A stretch of DNA of 64,000 nt from Janthinobacterium lividum (GCF_034424625.1 NZ_CP139977.1:1-64000); one strand, 5' to 3'. Shown: positions 9,393 through 19,655, counted from the first letter of the stretch. Notes: a model not told the origin generated them from the letters alone. Program-made: numbers and translations.

Positions 9393-9783
9393 CTAAAGGC
9401 TTGCAAGTCGCTTGAAATTGGTTTTTTTTGTAGGATTGGGTGTAGCTTGTTGTTGAATCGGTGACGTACGCGCCGTTCCCGTCCCTCCTATCCCCTTGTC
9501 CGGGCAAATCTGGCTGGTGTGGTACGGTGGCGCGGCCAGCAACGTGCTGCCGTTCCATTCCATCTTGTAGGCGAGTTGCTGCCTGAACTCGCCCCATCCC
9601 TGGTCGAGAATGGCGCGGTGCAACCCCCACTTTTGGCGCACCTTCTTGCCCGGCTGCCGGCATCAACCAACTGATGAACTTGATGCCGCCTACATCGCGA
9701 CCATTTGCGCAGTTGCTAGTCGACCTTGCGGCGGCGCCGACAGATGGTAGATCAGGGCCACGGCGCCGGCGTGGCCGGCTGTT
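9393..9783 (-). pseudogene. Chimeric TnpB remnant, first copy
   Basis: On the minus strand the middle encodes KWGLHRAILDQGWGEFRQQL and then AWNG-like and PPYHTSQ segments. These match residues ~295-335 of the full TnpB at 43438-44679. The zinc-finger Cys codons are then lost and replaced by unrelated sequence (reading GIGGTGTARTSP). The same junction and the same flanks recur at 42548-42945, so this is a defective unit that was copied as such. It has no start, no catalytic Asp and no terminal hairpins. About 140 bases to its right separate it from repeat copy C and hold nothing else I recognise. Confidence 0.7.
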
Positions 9784-9920
9784 AACTATTCCCCTGAGAC
9801 TGCTTCGGTAAATGTTGCGTCACCCATGCGGATCGGCCGTGTTGCCGAGCAGATCGTGCAACGCGGTCGGCCGATCAACTCCCAGTCATTCGCCGATGTG
9901 GCGAAGGCCTCGGATGACAG

Positions 9921-10247
9921 GTATCCTCCCTGCCCTGTAGAGACTCTTGCCGCGCTCAAGCAAAAGCTGACCTTCCCTACATATGACTGCCGGCGAAGGA
10001 TGGCATAGCTGGCAGAGGCAACAGCAGAGCGCCTGCTTTTGCGCGCTATAGCGGTACAGTTGGCTACGATAAACTAGCCCGTCATCTGTTTCGTGCGCTC
10101 AGGCAGATCGGGGGCTTTGCGCGCTGGCGGTGGAGTTGCGATCACGGCCGGCGCGACATGGCACCTGACGGTATCACGCCAAAAACAGAAGCTTGCCGTG
10201 GTCGCTTAACCTCTACTTTTAGAGCGCTCTAAAAATGGGGGATTACC
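9921..10247 (+). repeat. Dispersed repeat, copy C (left-truncated, class 1)
   Basis: It starts at the CCCTGCCCTGTAGAGACTC block, so the left ~180 bases are missing. It then follows the consensus to a perfect class 1 right end: the 18-base palindrome TTTTAGAGCGCTCTAAAA, then GGGGGATTACC. Same orientation as the other copies. Confidence 0.85.
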
Positions 10248-10463
10248 CGTCGTGCTGATATCCACCAAACGTTTCTCTCGATTGCCTGGATACTTATCTG
10301 CTGGCGATATATTCGGAGATTTTCTTAGGCCTTCTTAGTCTATCTTGTCTTGGCATCGATATTGGTTAATGAGACTGAACCGTGTAAGGTGTGGTATACA
10401 GCAGTGAGCCGCATTCCAATTTTTCTTATTTGGCAACTTGCCATCGTCGTAGTTTGGAGCAAT

Positions 10464-10811
10464 ATGAAGCATCCGTATCCACCGTATTCTGCCATTGAGC
10501 TTGCGCTGAACGAAGTTATTCTAGCTGCTCGCTTGAAAGGAGTAAGCTTCAAGAATACTGAATTGATTACTACGTCAGAGGAGTGGGATAGAGAACTTGT
10601 GGTTTTATTTTTTTATCAAAATAACACTGATTTGCAATGGAATCAAGAAACCGGCATTAATGAATGGTTGCAGCGAAAATTCGTTAATGAACTGAATGCC
10701 ACCAAAGGCCGCTATAGTTTTACTGAATTTCCAGAGATCACTTTCATGTTTGACTCCGAAGAAAATGTTAAGATGAATTTTCAAGGGGATTATTTTTTAC
10801 GGCTAAGGTAG
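10464..10811 (+). CDS. Small hypothetical protein between repeat copies C and D
   Basis: A 115-residue protein of unknown function. I chose ATG 10464 because GGAG lies five bases upstream; the frame also runs back to a TTG at 10350 without support. The N-terminal third looks helical. The rest alternates charged and aromatic residues in short strands (WDRELVVLFFYQNN, then FTEFPEITFMFDSEENVKM), a pattern like small soluble immunity proteins. No signal peptide or catalytic motif. It is AT-richer than the tra region and is the sole gene between two dispersed repeats. Confidence 0.55.
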   Translation: MKHPYPPYSAIELALNEVILAARLKGVSFKNTELITTSEEWDRELVVLFFYQNNTDLQWNQETGINEWLQRKFVNELNATKGRYSFTEFPEITFMFDSEENVKMNFQGDYFLRLR

Positions 10812-10869
10812 CGTCTCGTGACCACCGTTTAGTTCGCAATCCAGTTGCTGATACTCATTTTGGAAGGGA

Positions 10870-11240
10870 TGAATTGCCTCCCGTTGCTTAAACTCTCCTG
10901 ATCCATAGTTCTCAGAAGATGAAAGATCGATGGATCGTGTTAGTGCCCTGGAAGCCCTGCCCGGCGCCTGGCGTGCGATCTCGTAGTTGCCTGATCCAGC
11001 GATGAGATCGGGTCCGAGCTGTCTATCCTCTACCCTGCACAAGCGCCTACCGCGCGCTAGCAAAAGCTGCTTGGCCTTCGGTGAAGTTCTCCATGCACGC
11101 TTCCGTAGCTAAACCTCAACGTTAATCCCGGGTTCCGCGGGTCGCGGCGCAATCGATTCGAGTTCTCTTTCGCATCATTTCCGCTCTGCAAAGATGCATT
11201 TAAGTTAAAGTGTTGCATGATTCGATTGTATCCGCAGTAA
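10870..11240 (+). repeat. Dispersed repeat, copy D (class 3 right half)
   Basis: The left end is TGAATTGCCTCC, with consensus sequence through the CGATCTCGT hairpin to GCGCGCTAGCAAAAGCTG (about 11076). From there it departs from class 1 and class 2 copies and instead matches copy J: a block with GGGTTCCGCGG, TCGATTCGAG, TCGCATCATTTCCGCTCTGC and GATGCATTTAAGTTAAAGTG. Same orientation as the other copies. The right boundary is approximate. Confidence 0.75.
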
Positions 11241-11368
11241 GGAGTGGAGCCTCACCAATTGAACATGCGTACTTTACTGATGATGAGCGATATAAAAATG
11301 CCGTCCGCTACCGCTGGCGGAAAGACGGAACGGAGCGACTTATTCCGTCGGAGTGGCCAGCAAGATAA
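11213..11368 (+). CDS. Possible small ORF upstream of the DUF6361 operon
   Basis: A 51-codon frame opening with TTG at 11213 and reading, in its second half, a charged segment YFTDDERYKNAVRYRWRKDG. The amino-acid make-up looks protein-like, but there is no good ribosome binding site and the first codons lie in the copy D tail. It could be the end of a gene truncated by the repeat. I would not treat it as an established gene. Confidence 0.25.
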   Translation: MHDSIVSAVRSGASPIEHAYFTDDERYKNAVRYRWRKDGTERLIPSEWPAR

Positions 11369-11436
11369 GCTGCAATTCATGATTTAGTGCTTGCCGGATT
11401 CGCTCGACTCTATTGATAAACGTAGGTAACCTAGAT

Positions 11437-12633
11437 ATGAAAAAGAATCAGACAGTAGATCCATCATTTGGTTGGTCCTACTTATCCCGAGATGCCCTCG
11501 CTAGGGCAAAATCTCAGATGGAAGAAGAGTCAGTTGGTGTGCGAGACGAAATAGGGTTTCTAACCCTACACCAGCGATATGCTGACTACTTTTTCCCTGG
11601 CACATCGGTTTTACATAGCCGGGCACGCTATGCAGTAATGGTGCCATGGTTGTTTGAAGATCTGTCAAAGCTTAACGGCGATGCAGCAAGGAAAGCACTT
11701 ATTGAGAGGGAGCGGCAACTCGCGGGAAGGCTTAAGGGCGAAGGTATCATAGGAAAGCGAGTTTACCCAAAACCAGCTAGCCAGGCCCCGTCGACAATAT
11801 ATTGGAATGCACTTTCCGTCTGGGGAATCTTAAAACACGGCGCGAACAACCGAAAGATTTCACGAAGGCAGGCTCACAAAATGCTTAACTCGGCTACTGG
11901 AGCGAAGGACGACGATGGGCTGCCGTTGCTTTTGGCAGAGCACCCGTTTATACGCCTTCCCAAACGGCCAGCAACTTGGTTTGAAGGTGAGCTGACTCCA
12001 CGACTAACGAAAAAAGAAGCAGCTTTTCTACGAGACAGGCTTTCAATTTTGCCGCGTCTAGATGGCAGTAACGACTTGTCGCTACTGGCTCTCTTGGTGA
12101 AGACACAGTCCCCTGCCCCCGCGAGCATGTGGGGCGAAGAGGTTTTTACGCTTGATCCAAATAATAGCGCCGTACTGAGGCGAGCAGAACAAGCAGCTTA
12201 TCTTGCCGGCATCGGTCGAGCCATATACGACGGTTTAGTAGAGCTGCTGAGTTCTAACGATCAATCCCCCCTGCTATCGTCAAGGCACACCAATCATATT
12301 CCTGAGATCGTGAGCAAATATGGTAGCGCGGCTGTACAACTCGACATTGGCGAGCTGGAGCAAGACGTTGGGGTGCTTCCTAAGCAGCTAAAGACTGTTT
12401 TACTTGAGACGCAAAAGTGGATCGTGGCAGGCAAACACGCTCCCGAGAAGCTGCTCTCGTTTTACCGAATTGCAGAAGCCAGGAAGGGAATTCGCGCACG
12501 TTTGTCTGATAGCAATGAAGGTCGATTGCGCCGACGAGAATGGGCACTAGACGAACATGCGACTGCGACACCGCTGCACTATCGATGGACGCAAGTGTCC
12601 ACATTGCTGAATGACCTGGCGGACGCACAATGA
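11437..12633 (+). CDS. DUF6361-like protein, first gene of the helicase/PLD operon
   Basis: A 398-residue protein that opens with FGWSYLSRDALARAKSQ and has YFFPGTSVLHSRARYAVMVP near residues 50-70. I associate this pattern with DUF6361, a family of unknown function. ATG 11437 was chosen over the in-frame TTG at 11413; the RBS (GTAGGT) is weak either way. There is no membrane span and no catalytic motif I can identify; the protein looks like a helical scaffold or sensor. Its stop overlaps the next start (ATGA at 12630), so it is coupled to the PLD-like and helicase genes. It probably works with them as one anti-phage or restriction-like unit. Confidence 0.65.
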   Translation: MKKNQTVDPSFGWSYLSRDALARAKSQMEEESVGVRDEIGFLTLHQRYADYFFPGTSVLHSRARYAVMVPWLFEDLSKLNGDAARKALIERERQLAGRLKGEGIIGKRVYPKPASQAPSTIYWNALSVWGILKHGANNRKISRRQAHKMLNSATGAKDDDGLPLLLAEHPFIRLPKRPATWFEGELTPRLTKKEAAFLRDRLSILPRLDGSNDLSLLALLVKTQSPAPASMWGEEVFTLDPNNSAVLRRAEQAAYLAGIGRAIYDGLVELLSSNDQSPLLSSRHTNHIPEIVSKYGSAAVQLDIGELEQDVGVLPKQLKTVLLETQKWIVAGKHAPEKLLSFYRIAEARKGIRARLSDSNEGRLRRREWALDEHATATPLHYRWTQVSTLLNDLADAQ

Positions 12634-14429
12634 AAGAAACTTCGTTAGGGTGGCCTTACGTATCGTTCCTCGAAGGCTTGCATCCGACTCAGGAGCAAAA
12701 AGTAGAAGTAGCGCTCTTGGCCTCTTACTCCGCTGACATTGGCTCGATCGGTGCAGCGCTACTTGCGCTGGCAGGTAATGACAACGATGGGGGTAGTGGT
12801 AATGCGGCAGAATTCGCAGACGCAGTTGAACTATTAAGAGGAAAAGTCAGGATAGTGATCCAACGCGGTCGCTTGGCGAAATCTAAAAAAACACCAAAGA
12901 TTGCCAGCATTCTGGACCAATTCGTTAGGGAGGTAGCCCGTGATGAAGCATTTGGGAGCTGGCATCCCAAAGTCGCGCTGATTCGTTATCGTAATTCCGA
13001 TGCGACCCTAAGTTGGCGACTCTGGCTAGGCAGCCGTAATCTTACGGAGGGCGAAAATCTCGAACTCGGATTGCTGCTGGTGTCTCACGAACAATCTGGC
13101 ACCGCTATAGATGGAGTGCATCAGCTAGCCATTGCTATTGCTGAGCAGGCAGGCCTGCCGAAGATAGCTCCTCTTCGACTGGCCGACGAGGTTAGTAAAG
13201 TCAAGTGGAAGTCTCCCTTAGGTATAAAGGTTAACCGCATCCATTGGATGGACGGACTTGGTAATGCCCAGTTAACAAAACCAGAAAGTGGCACAAATCA
13301 TCTTGTGATTGTGAGTCCCTTTGTTGACAAGACTTTTCTCGACAGCCAGCGTTTAGAAAACGCAGAAAATCGATGCCGTGTTCTTGTTACGACAATGCAA
13401 GAGATCGAGCGTCTCGGTCCTTCACTTTCTGGCTTCAATGAGCTACGAGTACTTGCAGCCCCTGAATATCCTGTTTCAGACGCAGAACTGGACGACGACC
13501 CAGAGGACGCAACGCGCCCAGGAGAGGAAGAGCATGTTCATTTCGGATTGCACGCGAAACTGATTCTCGCCCAAAACAACACAGAGAATCGTATGTGGAT
13601 CGGTAGCGCAAACGCTACATCGAGGGCCTGGGCAGGTCGCAACGTCGAAGTTGTGGCAGAGCTAGCTGTCAGCGACGATATCGCGCGTGGCATGACGACG
13701 TTGATGCAAATTTCCAGCTTGGTCGAGTTGCCAAAATCTGTAGGAATACCAGATCCGACAATGCTCGAGAAGGAAAAACTCGAACAGGCGAGAACACAGG
13801 TTGCGGCGAAGTGGGCGGCGACGCTCAGCATTCAGGCCGACTTCCTTACCCTTACCCATTCTGATCACAATCATCCCGGACCGCATCCAACTGAGTCGGA
13901 CATACATTTGCAAGTCGCGACACTCGCCGGCCCACTTTTTACTTGGTCCCGTGGCGACAAATTTATCAATCTTGGCCCAGCGATAAAAGATGAACTAACA
14001 GAGTTCGTGCGACTACGGGTGAGCCGAGGCGATCTAGGTATAACTTGGATACAAAGGGCGCCGGCCATTCCGCCATTTGAACTAGAACGCGATAGGCAGG
14101 CGCTAGCCCGTTTTCTTGGAATGCGGGGCTTTCTTCTTTGGCTGATGGCTCTTCTGGATAACCATGACGGCGACGAAGCCGACTGGAAAAAAGGAGAAGG
14201 ATCTGGGTCAGTAAAAGGAGAGCCTAATGAGGCAATTCATTTTCCGGCCTTAGAGGAAATTTTGGCGGCGTGGACGAAGGATCCGAAAAAATTCGCCGAG
14301 ATCGACAGGCGAGTAAAGTCTTTTTTACCCGCAATCTTGGCTCAGTCAGACCAAACCAATGTCACGTTAATTGATGAGCTGAAAAGGTTCTCAAAACTTT
14401 GGAAGATGATACAGGAAGGACTGGGATGA
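12630..14429 (+). CDS. Phospholipase-D-like protein with two HKD-type halves
   Basis: A 599-residue protein with two PLD-like motifs. The first, around residues 110-140, is WHPKVALIRYRN followed by LWLGSRNLTEG. The second, around 303-330, is FGLHAKLILAQN followed by MWIGSANATSRAW. This bilobed H-x-K...S-x-N pattern is shared by PLD-family nucleases. Between them and after them are helical regions without other motifs. It overlaps the upstream DUF6361-like gene by four bases and is 22 bases from the helicase gene. PLD-fold proteins paired with large helicases occur in DISARM (DrmC) and Mokosh systems. This operon has no DrmB and the helicase lacks an obvious kinase domain, so it is only loosely similar to either. 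Confidence 0.75.
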   Translation: MKETSLGWPYVSFLEGLHPTQEQKVEVALLASYSADIGSIGAALLALAGNDNDGGSGNAAEFADAVELLRGKVRIVIQRGRLAKSKKTPKIASILDQFVREVARDEAFGSWHPKVALIRYRNSDATLSWRLWLGSRNLTEGENLELGLLLVSHEQSGTAIDGVHQLAIAIAEQAGLPKIAPLRLADEVSKVKWKSPLGIKVNRIHWMDGLGNAQLTKPESGTNHLVIVSPFVDKTFLDSQRLENAENRCRVLVTTMQEIERLGPSLSGFNELRVLAAPEYPVSDAELDDDPEDATRPGEEEHVHFGLHAKLILAQNNTENRMWIGSANATSRAWAGRNVEVVAELAVSDDIARGMTTLMQISSLVELPKSVGIPDPTMLEKEKLEQARTQVAAKWAATLSIQADFLTLTHSDHNHPGPHPTESDIHLQVATLAGPLFTWSRGDKFINLGPAIKDELTEFVRLRVSRGDLGITWIQRAPAIPPFELERDRQALARFLGMRGFLLWLMALLDNHDGDEADWKKGEGSGSVKGEPNEAIHFPALEEILAAWTKDPKKFAEIDRRVKSFLPAILAQSDQTNVTLIDELKRFSKLWKMIQEGLG

Positions 14430-14451
14430 AAATTTCTGAAGAGAGAAAACA

Positions 14452-17451
14452 TTGAGCACACCTAAACCGTTTCAAGCAGCCGCTGTGGATGCAGCATTGA
14501 AGGCTTTCGAAAAGAAACGCAAGCGAAACTTCCTAGTCGCCGATGAGGTCGGATTGGGAAAAACAGTGGTTGCCAAGGAAGTAGCCAAACTTATGGCTCA
14601 AAAGAGCACCGGGCAGTTTACGATCTACTACATAGCAAACGGCCAGGCTGTCTCAAATCAGAACAAGGAGAGAGTGGTTGGATTCTTAGATGACGTAGAG
14701 CGTAGCTGTGCGGTAAAGACTCCTGACAGACTTTCGCTGATTGCTGTCGCAAAACAGTCAAAGGCGAAAATCATCATATACGCATTGACGCCATCGACGT
14801 CGTTCCCCGGCGCAAACGCGCGCCTCACTGGAGGACGCAAAGAGGAACGCGCATTTTTACAAGTACTTCTCCATAAGGCGTATCCAAAAATCGCCAAAAC
14901 GCTGCCACCCGAGTTACTTATACTGACCGCTAAAAAGGAAAGCTGGGCAAGTCTTCTCGCCTCAAGTAACACAACGCTAAAGAGCTCTCCACCAAATCTG
15001 TTGGCACGCTTCAGAGAGGCCATAGAAGTCGAATTCGGACCAGAAGGAGCCAGTCGCCTTCAGACGTTATCTACGGGAAAGCCAAGAGAATTTATTGGCA
15101 AACTTCGTCGTGCTTTAGCTTTGGCCACGCTGCAAAATCAGCCTCCTGACCTGGTCATATTGGATGAGTTTCAGAAATATAGCGGTCTACTAGCAGCTCG
15201 AAAAACTGATCCATTAGTCGAAGTTCTGTTCGGGAAAAACAGTACCGAAAACCCACCGGCAGTTCTTCTTCTCAGCGCGACACCTTATAGAATGCACACT
15301 ACGCAATGGGGCGACGGCCGTGCCGCATTGGCGCACACTGAACTGCTAGACCTAATTGAGTTCCTTGGCGGCTCCGCCAAGAAGGAGCGCGCGCAGGTGC
15401 TATTTGAAAAATTTGGATCAAAATTGAAAGAAATTGCGACGCACAGAAGTGTGACACCAGCTGTGCTTCAGAGCGTTGCCGATGCTGAACAATTACGAGA
15501 CAAGTTGCGAAGCCTCCTCATCCCAATGATGTCGCGTACGGAGCGTGACAGTATCGAGCTTGGGAATACACAAGCTAAAACCCAACCTCTGACGGCAACC
15601 TCGACAAAGGAGGACTTCGGCGTATACAAATATTTAGCGAATAGTTTCCAAGAAAAAGTTAAGCACGAAGCGCTTCCTTACTGGTCATCGATTCCCCTAC
15701 CTTCGCAGGCGCTAGGACCGCAATACAGCGCCTGGAAAAATCGAATTATCCACCCGCCAGCGAAGCTACAAAGGATGACAGAAGAGGTGCGAAACTCTCT
15801 AAGGCCTCCACGCGAATGGGCCGATGCAAAGTTCCGTGCGCTCAGCAAAATAGTCCCGTCCGAGAGACTTGCAATCCCTTGGGTTGCACCTTCCCTGCCT
15901 TGGTGGCCGCTTTCGAGTGAATGGCAGCAAAATAATGGAGCTCCAAAGCTACTAATGTTTAGCCGATTCAGGGTAACTCCACCAAGCGTTGCCGCTCTGC
16001 TCAGCTTTGGTGTAGAGGCAAAATTCCTATCGAAGAAAGCGGGCTATAAAAAGGCTTACAAGCAACGACATTTCAAATTATCGGGCTCACCAGGCCCTGT
16101 GATGATGGCATTCCACCCTTCTCGTTGGTTAATAGAAAATACTGACCCTTTGACGGCGGGAGGTAAGTCATTGAAGGCCATCCGGGAAGCATTACGACGT
16201 CAAGTATTGTCTTCACTCCCCCACGATGTCGAGCATATCGAAATCGGGAGGCTGGCTCGGCGCCGACGTTCCATTGCGCATACCATCGGTTCATTAGAGC
16301 GCAAGTGTAAACTCGGACATATTTCGGCGACGGCGTGGTCGAGCTGTATAGGCGATGATCAAGCCGCAAAGAGCGCGATCAATAAATGGGACAAGTTCGG
16401 GCCGATGACCTCAATTTCCGAGGCTGAACTTATCGATCTCGTTGAGTATGCCCTCTCTGCTCCAGGGGTTGCGTTGGGACGAGCACTATGGCGACATGAC
16501 CCGACAATTTTGCACGCCAACCGCTATGCTGACCTCGTCAAGCTGTGCTGGCAGGGGTTCCGAAACTACATAGATAACCCTATATTTTTATCGTCTTTAC
16601 CTGGTGAAAATGCAGTCGCCAAAGTCATGACTGCCGTCATAGAGGGCGGCTTCGAAAGTATGCTCGACGAACATTTTTGGTTGCGTACACAAAGTTTGGA
16701 CTCTGGCCCAGCTGGCTTGGCTAACGACTTGCTCAAAGCACTAAACTTTCGCGCGGGTAGCTTTAGTTTTTACGGGCTGGACAAGGGAAAATCAGCCAAG
16801 GTACCAATCAGATGTCATGCCGCCGTGGCGTTCGGGGGGACAGAATCGGAGTCCGCTGAAATTATTGATAAAAACGGAGCCCCCCAAAAAGCCGCTACTC
16901 GACCGGAGGAGATCCGCCAGAGCTTCAATAGTCCGTTTTGGCCGCACGTGTTAACAACCACATCTGTCGGCCAAGAAGGATTAGATTTCCACCCTTGGTG
17001 CTCGCGCATTCTGCATTGGGATCTCACGTCCAATCCATTAGATTTGGAGCAGAGAGAAGGACGAGTGCAGCGTTACGCCGGATTAGCCGTGCGTAGGAAG
17101 CTGGCAGAGAACTTGAAGAGCAAAGTATTTTTGAAGGCGAATAGGTCCCAGTCCTCACCTTGGAGGCGCATCAAAGAACTTGCAGAACCACATTCTGACC
17201 GCAGTGGCATGTCTCCCTGGTGGGTATTGGAGGGTGCCGAGATTGTCAGGCACATATTCGAACGTCCGTTTGGGCGGGACGCCGAGAAATTCGCGAAGAT
17301 CAAGGAGCAACGCATGATTTATCGGTTAGCCTTAGGCCAACCAAACCAAGAGGATTTTCTGGAGGTGCTTTCGCAAGGAGGGAAAGACACGCGCGAACTG
17401 TTACGCCCTCTTATCTTGGATCTTTCAGCAATGGGGCTAAGGAAGCGTTAG
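14452..17451 (+). CDS. Large SF2 DEAD/DEAH-type helicase
   Basis: A 999-residue superfamily 2 helicase. Walker A is ADEVGLGKTVVAKE (about residues 31-44), the DExx box is VILDEFQKYSG (about 236), motif III is LLSATPYRM (about 276), and the C-terminal lobe ends with SVGQEGLDFH and QREGRVQRYAG (about 868-878). The two lobes are separated by about 550 residues of poorly characterised helical sequence, longer than usual. The start is TTG 14452 after GAAGAGAG; the upstream ATG at 14426 leads to an immediate stop. It is the last gene of the DUF6361/PLD/helicase operon. In such systems the helicase is thought to translocate on invading DNA while a nuclease partner cuts it. Confidence 0.85.
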   Translation: MSTPKPFQAAAVDAALKAFEKKRKRNFLVADEVGLGKTVVAKEVAKLMAQKSTGQFTIYYIANGQAVSNQNKERVVGFLDDVERSCAVKTPDRLSLIAVAKQSKAKIIIYALTPSTSFPGANARLTGGRKEERAFLQVLLHKAYPKIAKTLPPELLILTAKKESWASLLASSNTTLKSSPPNLLARFREAIEVEFGPEGASRLQTLSTGKPREFIGKLRRALALATLQNQPPDLVILDEFQKYSGLLAARKTDPLVEVLFGKNSTENPPAVLLLSATPYRMHTTQWGDGRAALAHTELLDLIEFLGGSAKKERAQVLFEKFGSKLKEIATHRSVTPAVLQSVADAEQLRDKLRSLLIPMMSRTERDSIELGNTQAKTQPLTATSTKEDFGVYKYLANSFQEKVKHEALPYWSSIPLPSQALGPQYSAWKNRIIHPPAKLQRMTEEVRNSLRPPREWADAKFRALSKIVPSERLAIPWVAPSLPWWPLSSEWQQNNGAPKLLMFSRFRVTPPSVAALLSFGVEAKFLSKKAGYKKAYKQRHFKLSGSPGPVMMAFHPSRWLIENTDPLTAGGKSLKAIREALRRQVLSSLPHDVEHIEIGRLARRRRSIAHTIGSLERKCKLGHISATAWSSCIGDDQAAKSAINKWDKFGPMTSISEAELIDLVEYALSAPGVALGRALWRHDPTILHANRYADLVKLCWQGFRNYIDNPIFLSSLPGENAVAKVMTAVIEGGFESMLDEHFWLRTQSLDSGPAGLANDLLKALNFRAGSFSFYGLDKGKSAKVPIRCHAAVAFGGTESESAEIIDKNGAPQKAATRPEEIRQSFNSPFWPHVLTTTSVGQEGLDFHPWCSRILHWDLTSNPLDLEQREGRVQRYAGLAVRRKLAENLKSKVFLKANRSQSSPWRRIKELAEPHSDRSGMSPWWVLEGAEIVRHIFERPFGRDAEKFAKIKEQRMIYRLALGQPNQEDFLEVLSQGGKDTRELLRPLILDLSAMGLRKR

Positions 17452-17838
17452 ATATTACCTATCCGTCAATACGCTCACTTTCGATTTACAGGGGAGTATT
17501 GAGGAATGGCTTTAGTAAGAATGTTCGGAGCGTAGAACGGGGGACTCTTTCCTCATCCGAGACGGTTGGTCTACATATATATGACGGCACCATTTCTTCG
17601 AGGAAACAGACGGAAAACGCCTGACCTACATCGCTAAAGGCAGCGCCCCTCGGCTTCGTTCCCCTGAAATCGCCCACGCGCGCCACGCTACTGCAGACCC
17701 AGGCAGCTGCAACCAATGGTGGGTGTGTGGCCTCCTCCTCAAAAATATGCAATGCGCCTAGTATGGATAAGGAGCGTCGAGGCCACCATGTGATAAGCGC
17801 CGTCCAAGCACCGCCTGTCTTTAGCCGTGCCCTTATCA
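17452..17838. other. Intergenic gap between convergent genes
   Basis: This 387-base gap lies between the helicase stop and the stop of the minus-strand PD-(D/E)xK-like gene. I see no repeat copy, no transposon remnant and no strong terminator hairpin. A short frame overlapping the helicase end is a shadow. Confidence 0.4.
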
Positions 17839-18978
17839 TCAAATCAGTTCATCCACATCGACGATACCGGTACGATCAAAGTAATCGGCCGGTGCGAGCA
17901 CCGTGCCATCGCGCAGCAAACTGATCGCGCCAAGATTCTCGGGAATGTAGATGTCATCGAGGTCCAGCTCTACCGTATTTCCTTGGAACGCCGCCGCACG
18001 GACAATGATGTGAAACCGTTTGCGCTCGATGCCGAAAAATTGAAGCGGCGGAGAAAGAACAAACGGATCGACATCCCAATAATTGCGAATTATAAATCTG
18101 CCGTCGATGACGCCAGTAGGAGGAATGATACCGCCGACAAACTCTCGCCCCGCAAGCGGGCCAGCATTGCAACGCCAGATTCCACGTCGCTGCCTTGCTG
18201 CTGCAGCTCGAAGCGGGAATGCGAATCGCAAGCTGTCAGCAATCACCGGCAACTGAAGTTTCTGATATACCGCCGCATAATGCCCCAGCACCATCGATAC
18301 ACCGATTTCCTCCGGATAACTATCTGTTCGCCGGCCTTCAGTCCACGGGTCTTCAACCCACAGCTTTGAATTCACCCGAGGTTGACTCTCGGTTCCCCAG
18401 CGCGCAGCACAGATAAAGCCCTTTACAGCCAGTTCGACCCCATTCGCATCGTGTAGGCAGGCCCGGCCTAATTGTTCTCGAAAAGACTCGAACTCTTTGG
18501 TGGCAAACGTCACGGAGCTGTACCGCCCTTTAGCCTCCAGCAGGCTGATACCCCTGCGGCTATCGATTCCGCACACATAATCGGGCAGGTCGCCTTTGGT
18601 GCGCCGGCTCCAGCGTGGCCCGCCATCTTTGCTTCTTGTAATGGCATCGCTGAAAGGGCAAAAATAGGTGTACCCGACATGGGTATACATAAACCAGCGC
18701 GCAAAAGCCTTGCCGAGTTCATTCGATATATTACGCTTCGATTCGGTATCCGAGCCGATTCCGCGCCCCTTGGTTCTCCAGTCGGTTCCTGACGTGATTT
18801 GACTCAGGTACTCAAAACTGCTTGATTTGGGTAAATCATCGCCATACTTGGCTGCCCAATAATGCCGGAACAAGTCCATCAAGGGGACCTCTAGCGACTT
18901 CAGTACCCCCCCTCCCGCATCAAGCAAAGTATTGGGAATAGTGGGAAATTGGTCCAGGGCCAGTTCAATGGTGCGCAT
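17839..18978 (-). CDS. Putative PD-(D/E)xK nuclease-like protein
   Basis: A 379-residue protein. Around residues 128-152 it has DLPDYVCGIDSRRGISLLEA then KGR, a D...E-x-K arrangement at the end of two predicted beta strands. This is the hallmark of restriction-endonuclease-fold enzymes. The family is not one I can name. No DNA-binding zinc finger or helicase motif is visible. It is convergent with the DUF6361/PLD/helicase operon and shares the segment between repeat copies D and E. It may be the nuclease arm of that system or a separate defence gene. Confidence is moderate because the motif is short. Confidence 0.5.
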   Translation of the reverse strand: MRTIELALDQFPTIPNTLLDAGGGVLKSLEVPLMDLFRHYWAAKYGDDLPKSSSFEYLSQITSGTDWRTKGRGIGSDTESKRNISNELGKAFARWFMYTHVGYTYFCPFSDAITRSKDGGPRWSRRTKGDLPDYVCGIDSRRGISLLEAKGRYSSVTFATKEFESFREQLGRACLHDANGVELAVKGFICAARWGTESQPRVNSKLWVEDPWTEGRRTDSYPEEIGVSMVLGHYAAVYQKLQLPVIADSLRFAFPLRAAAARQRRGIWRCNAGPLAGREFVGGIIPPTGVIDGRFIIRNYWDVDPFVLSPPLQFFGIERKRFHIIVRAAAFQGNTVELDLDDIYIPENLGAISLLRDGTVLAPADYFDRTGIVDVDELI

Positions 18979-19351
18979 CGCTATCCTAGGTTTGTGACGC
19001 TGCAGTGGAGTAGATGGCTAGCTCAATGGGATATCGAATTTTCGCGCGAGCCGCCAAAACCGTGCAGAGTAACATCTTGCAAACGCAAGAAATACTCACT
19101 TTGTCACGCCGACGTAAGTGTCTACTCAGCCTCCGACTAGTAATGTCGTTCGGACACGAGATGAAAGCTAGATCCGCGTACCAATGTGCAGCGGCGTCGG
19201 TCATGGAGTCGCCATGTTGATTGAACACGTCTGATCAGTCATCTTAATCCCGAACCTACGGTGGCCGTGATCGTTCCTCACCGCGGTGCGGCGCCTGTCA
19301 CATCACAGTTGCCATGGCTCCGAATGCAGCTCCCGCCTTCCCAGCGGGGAT

Positions 19352-19655
19352 TGAATCGCCACCATTAGCTTAGACTCTCCTGATCCATAATTCCTGAAAA
19401 AGAAGAACCGATGATCATGCTGAGGCCTGGGTGTCCTGCCAAGCACTTGGTGTGCGATCTCGTAGCTGCCTTATCCAGCGACGAGATCGGGGCTGGCCTG
19501 TCTATCTCCCTGTCCTGCAGAGACTCATTCTTCGCTCAAACAATAGCTGGCCATCCCTCGCAGGAACGCACGACGAGGGATGGCATATCTCATCGAGTTA
19601 GCTGCAGAGCTCCTGCTTCTGAGCACCATAGCGGCAACAGTCGGCCAGCTGTAGC
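19352..19655 (+). repeat. Dispersed repeat, copy E (right-truncated)
   Basis: Clean left end TGAATCGCCACC and a perfect CGATCTCGT / ACGAGATCG inverted repeat. It then degenerates through the AGCGGCAACAGTCGGCC region and fades before the core's end, just where the lipoprotein gene finishes. Same orientation as the other copies. Bases 18979-19351, upstream of the minus-strand nuclease-like gene, hold no other feature I can support. Confidence 0.8.
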
